The notes under the pieces are model-generated. The model was not told the DNA's origin and ran no database searches. It saw only the letters and a program-made list of their open reading frames with translations. 6,661 nt of DNA. It comes from Planctomycetaceae bacterium UBA4732 (GTDB lineage: Bacteria; Planctomycetota; Planctomycetia; Gemmatales; Gemmataceae). The stretch is taken from assembly GCA_002404095.1 (NCBI GenBank), contig DHJA01000099.1, positions 658 through 7,318 on the forward strand, given 5' to 3'. A program made the position numbers and the translations under genes. Positions 5,082 to 6,661 of the stretch are shown piece by piece; the stretch's first letter is position 1, and each line of letters opens with the position of its first letter.

Positions 5082-6578
5082 TTAGCCGTGCGTCGCCTCG
5101 AATACCTGCCCTTTCCACGCCGACATGTCCAAATACAACCCGTGCGCCCCAAGGTCGTCGCCGTCGCGCTGGTAATTCGCATCGCCCATCAAATCGCGCA
5201 GCAACCACTCCCCGCCGCGCCATTCGTCCGCCGGCAATTCCAGGTAACATTGCCCCTGTGTAAGACCGTAATTGACGCAAATAAGTAATCGGCGGCCTGC
5301 GTCGTCGTTCCAGGCGAAGGCGATGAAGCGGTCCCAAGTTGGATTGCCGTCCCACGCCTGCCGGCACGACAACAGCCGCCAACGGCCGTTGCGCACTTCC
5401 GGCCGCTTCAGGCAGGCGAGCAGCCGTTCGTAAAAAGCCGCGACCGCCGCGTCGGGCGCTTCGACGGCGCGCCGCGCCAAGTGGATCGACGTTCGCAAGC
5501 GCCGGCCGGTAAACTGGCCGTCGTGAAAGAAGCGCAGGCCCGGCGTCAGGAACGTCACCAGAGCCGCCGCCTCGCGCTGGCCCGGTGGGAACACCGCCGC
5601 GGCGCGATCTTCGTCGTGGTTCTCCATGAATCGCGCGCAGCGCTTTTGAAAATCGAGGCCGGCGTTCAAGTGGCCGCGAACCCCCAACGCATCGCCGCCG
5701 TGTAAGCGGTCGTACAGTCGCTTATCGTAGGTGTAGTTGAAACCCTGTTCTTGTAACGCCCATTCGCGATCCCAATAGACCTCAGCTAAGAATTGGAAAT
5801 CGGGCCGCCGCGCCCGCACAGCGGCGACGGCCTCGGGCCAGAACAATCCGTCCGCCGGGGCGGCGCCGTCAGCCGGCCGCGAATGATCGCCCCACGTCCG
5901 GGCGATGACGTCCGGCAGCAGCAGCATCGCCATGTCGCAACGCACGCCGTCGCAGCGCTCGGCGATTGCCTTCAATTCTTCGATCATCGCCTGGCGTAGT
6001 CCGGGATGCCGATAGTTCAATTGCAGCGTGTCAGGCCAGCCGGCGAAGTACGGATCGCGTCCATGCGCCAACACGGTGTAACCACGGCCGGTCTGGATGC
6101 GTCGATAATTTTGCGGCTCGCGGGCGAGGTCGTCGTCGGAGCCGTGGATGTAATACTCCGGGTGGGATTGGGTCCAAGGGTGATCGAGGGCGGTGTGATT
6201 GGGCACGAAATCAAGCATCAAGCGAAGGCCGCGCCCTCGCAGCCGGTCGCGCAGCCGCGCCAGCGCCGCGTCGCCGCCGAAGTCCGTATGGACGCGATAC
6301 GCGCACACGGCGAACGGCGAGCCGCATACGTCGGCCTCGGTGAAGCCCGGCAACTCCTCGGCGAAGTGGCGGCGCCAGTCCGCATTCTCGCGGGTGATTT
6401 GCCGGCCGGCCGGCCCCGTCTGCCAGGCGCCTAGCATCCAAACCCAATCGAACCCCTGCGCCGCCAGCCGGTCGAGCACCGCGTCCGGCAGATCGTCGAG
6501 CGTGGCGCGTGCGGCGATTTCTCCCAGTATTATGCGGGTATTCAACTCCATCAAGGAGGGATAAAGGGTGTTTGTCAT
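5082..6578 (-). CDS. GH13 alpha-amylase family glycosidase
   Basis: This 498-residue protein is an alpha-glucan or alpha-glucoside active enzyme of the GH13 (beta/alpha)8-barrel family. All four conserved regions are present: region I DFVPNHT (D123, N127, H128); region II GVRCDMAML with nucleophile D215; region III FLAEVYW with acid/base E266; region IV MENHDEDRA with D322. The barrel starts early (GFDWVWMLGAWQTG, about 43-56), and a C-terminal beta domain is likely from about 395 (VRNGRWRLLSC to WKGQVFEATHG). No signal peptide or membrane segment is seen, so it should act in the cytoplasm, perhaps on glycogen, maltodextrin or trehalose-type stores; the substrate cannot be read from sequence. 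The chosen Met at 6578 has only a weak upstream GAGAG, and Met10 is an alternative, but homology-like sequence starts only at about residue 12. It is transcribed toward the signalling operon, with no visible partner gene, and is separated from it by the palindromic element. Confidence 0.93.
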   Translation of the reverse strand: MTNTLYPSLMELNTRIILGEIAARATLDDLPDAVLDRLAAQGFDWVWMLGAWQTGPAGRQITRENADWRRHFAEELPGFTEADVCGSPFAVCAYRVHTDFGGDAALARLRDRLRGRGLRLMLDFVPNHTALDHPWTQSHPEYYIHGSDDDLAREPQNYRRIQTGRGYTVLAHGRDPYFAGWPDTLQLNYRHPGLRQAMIEELKAIAERCDGVRCDMAMLLLPDVIARTWGDHSRPADGAAPADGLFWPEAVAAVRARRPDFQFLAEVYWDREWALQEQGFNYTYDKRLYDRLHGGDALGVRGHLNAGLDFQKRCARFMENHDEDRAAAVFPPGQREAAALVTFLTPGLRFFHDGQFTGRRLRTSIHLARRAVEAPDAAVAAFYERLLACLKRPEVRNGRWRLLSCRQAWDGNPTWDRFIAFAWNDDAGRRLLICVNYGLTQGQCYLELPADEWRGGEWLLRDLMGDANYQRDGDDLGAHGLYLDMSAWKGQVFEATHG

Positions 6579-6606
6579 GAGCGGTCTCTCAGACTCTGTA
6601 CCGAAA

Positions 6607-6661
6607 GGGCGGGGAAACCCCGCCCCTACCGAGGGAAATCGCTGTAGGGGCGGGGGTTTCC
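6607..6661. repeat. GC-rich palindromic intergenic repeat, cut by window end
   Basis: GGAAACCCCGCCCCTAC (6613-6629) is repeated inverted at 6644-6661, with one extra G in the second arm and a 14-nt loop. The left side also forms its own perfect hairpin, GGGCGGGG-AAA-CCCCGCCC (6607-6625). The second arm runs into the end of the window, so the element probably continues. It lies 28 nt upstream of the glycosidase start and could sit in its leader or promoter region. This kind of GTAGGGGCGGGG repeat looks like a dispersed, many-copy family, but I cannot confirm copy number here. Confidence 0.7.

Noticed and set aside
6006..6434. 142-codon + strand frame opposite the glycosidase
   Set aside because: It is antisense to the region encoding the GH13 catalytic domain and has no recognisable motif or ribosome site.

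Overview
This is a GC-rich bacterial window that reads mostly as an environmental signalling operon. It holds three large two-component or partner-switching proteins on the + strand, with a complete VapB/VapC-type toxin-antitoxin pair among them. A stand-alone GH13 (alpha-amylase family) glycosidase sits on the - strand. The organism is not identified by any marker gene. A planctomycete or similar large-genome environmental bacterium is my best guess, from hybrid kinases with stand-alone REC modules, the REC-PP2C phosphatase with a DELAGD motif, and palindromic intergenic repeats. This is inference by resemblance only.

Layout on the + strand: (1) 1-1185, the 3' part of a hybrid histidine kinase (ATPase domain, receiver, helical tail), whose start lies before the window. 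(2) 1186-1331, a spacer with a possible 40-codon basic ORF. (3) 1332-1592 and 1583-2005, a Phd/VapB-like antitoxin and a PIN-domain toxin that overlap by 10 nt. (4) 2005-3612, a REC-HisKA-HATPase-REC hybrid kinase whose ATG shares one base with the toxin stop codon. (5) 3609-4841, a REC-PP2C (RsbU/SpoIIE-type) phosphatase starting at TTG and overlapping the kinase by 4 nt. Genes 2 to 5 are therefore fused by overlaps into one apparent translationally coupled unit.

The receiver domains that open the last two genes are recent duplicates: 128 of 152 residues are identical in my hand alignment, after which the proteins diverge abruptly into a kinase and a phosphatase. A plausible working model is that the kinase phosphorylates its own receivers and perhaps its sister's receiver, and that the PP2C domain then acts on an unseen anti-anti-sigma (STAS) protein. 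No STAS or anti-sigma gene is in the window.

Between the converging phosphatase and glycosidase genes, 4849-5038 is a roughly 190-bp MITE-like or REP-like element. It has imperfect terminal inverted repeats and four alternating copies of TGCTTTCGCGG, and it can be drawn in two mutually exclusive folds. The - strand gene 5082-6578 encodes a cytoplasmic-looking GH13 enzyme with all four catalytic regions. Upstream of it, at the window edge, lies part of another GC-rich palindromic repeat (6607-6661).
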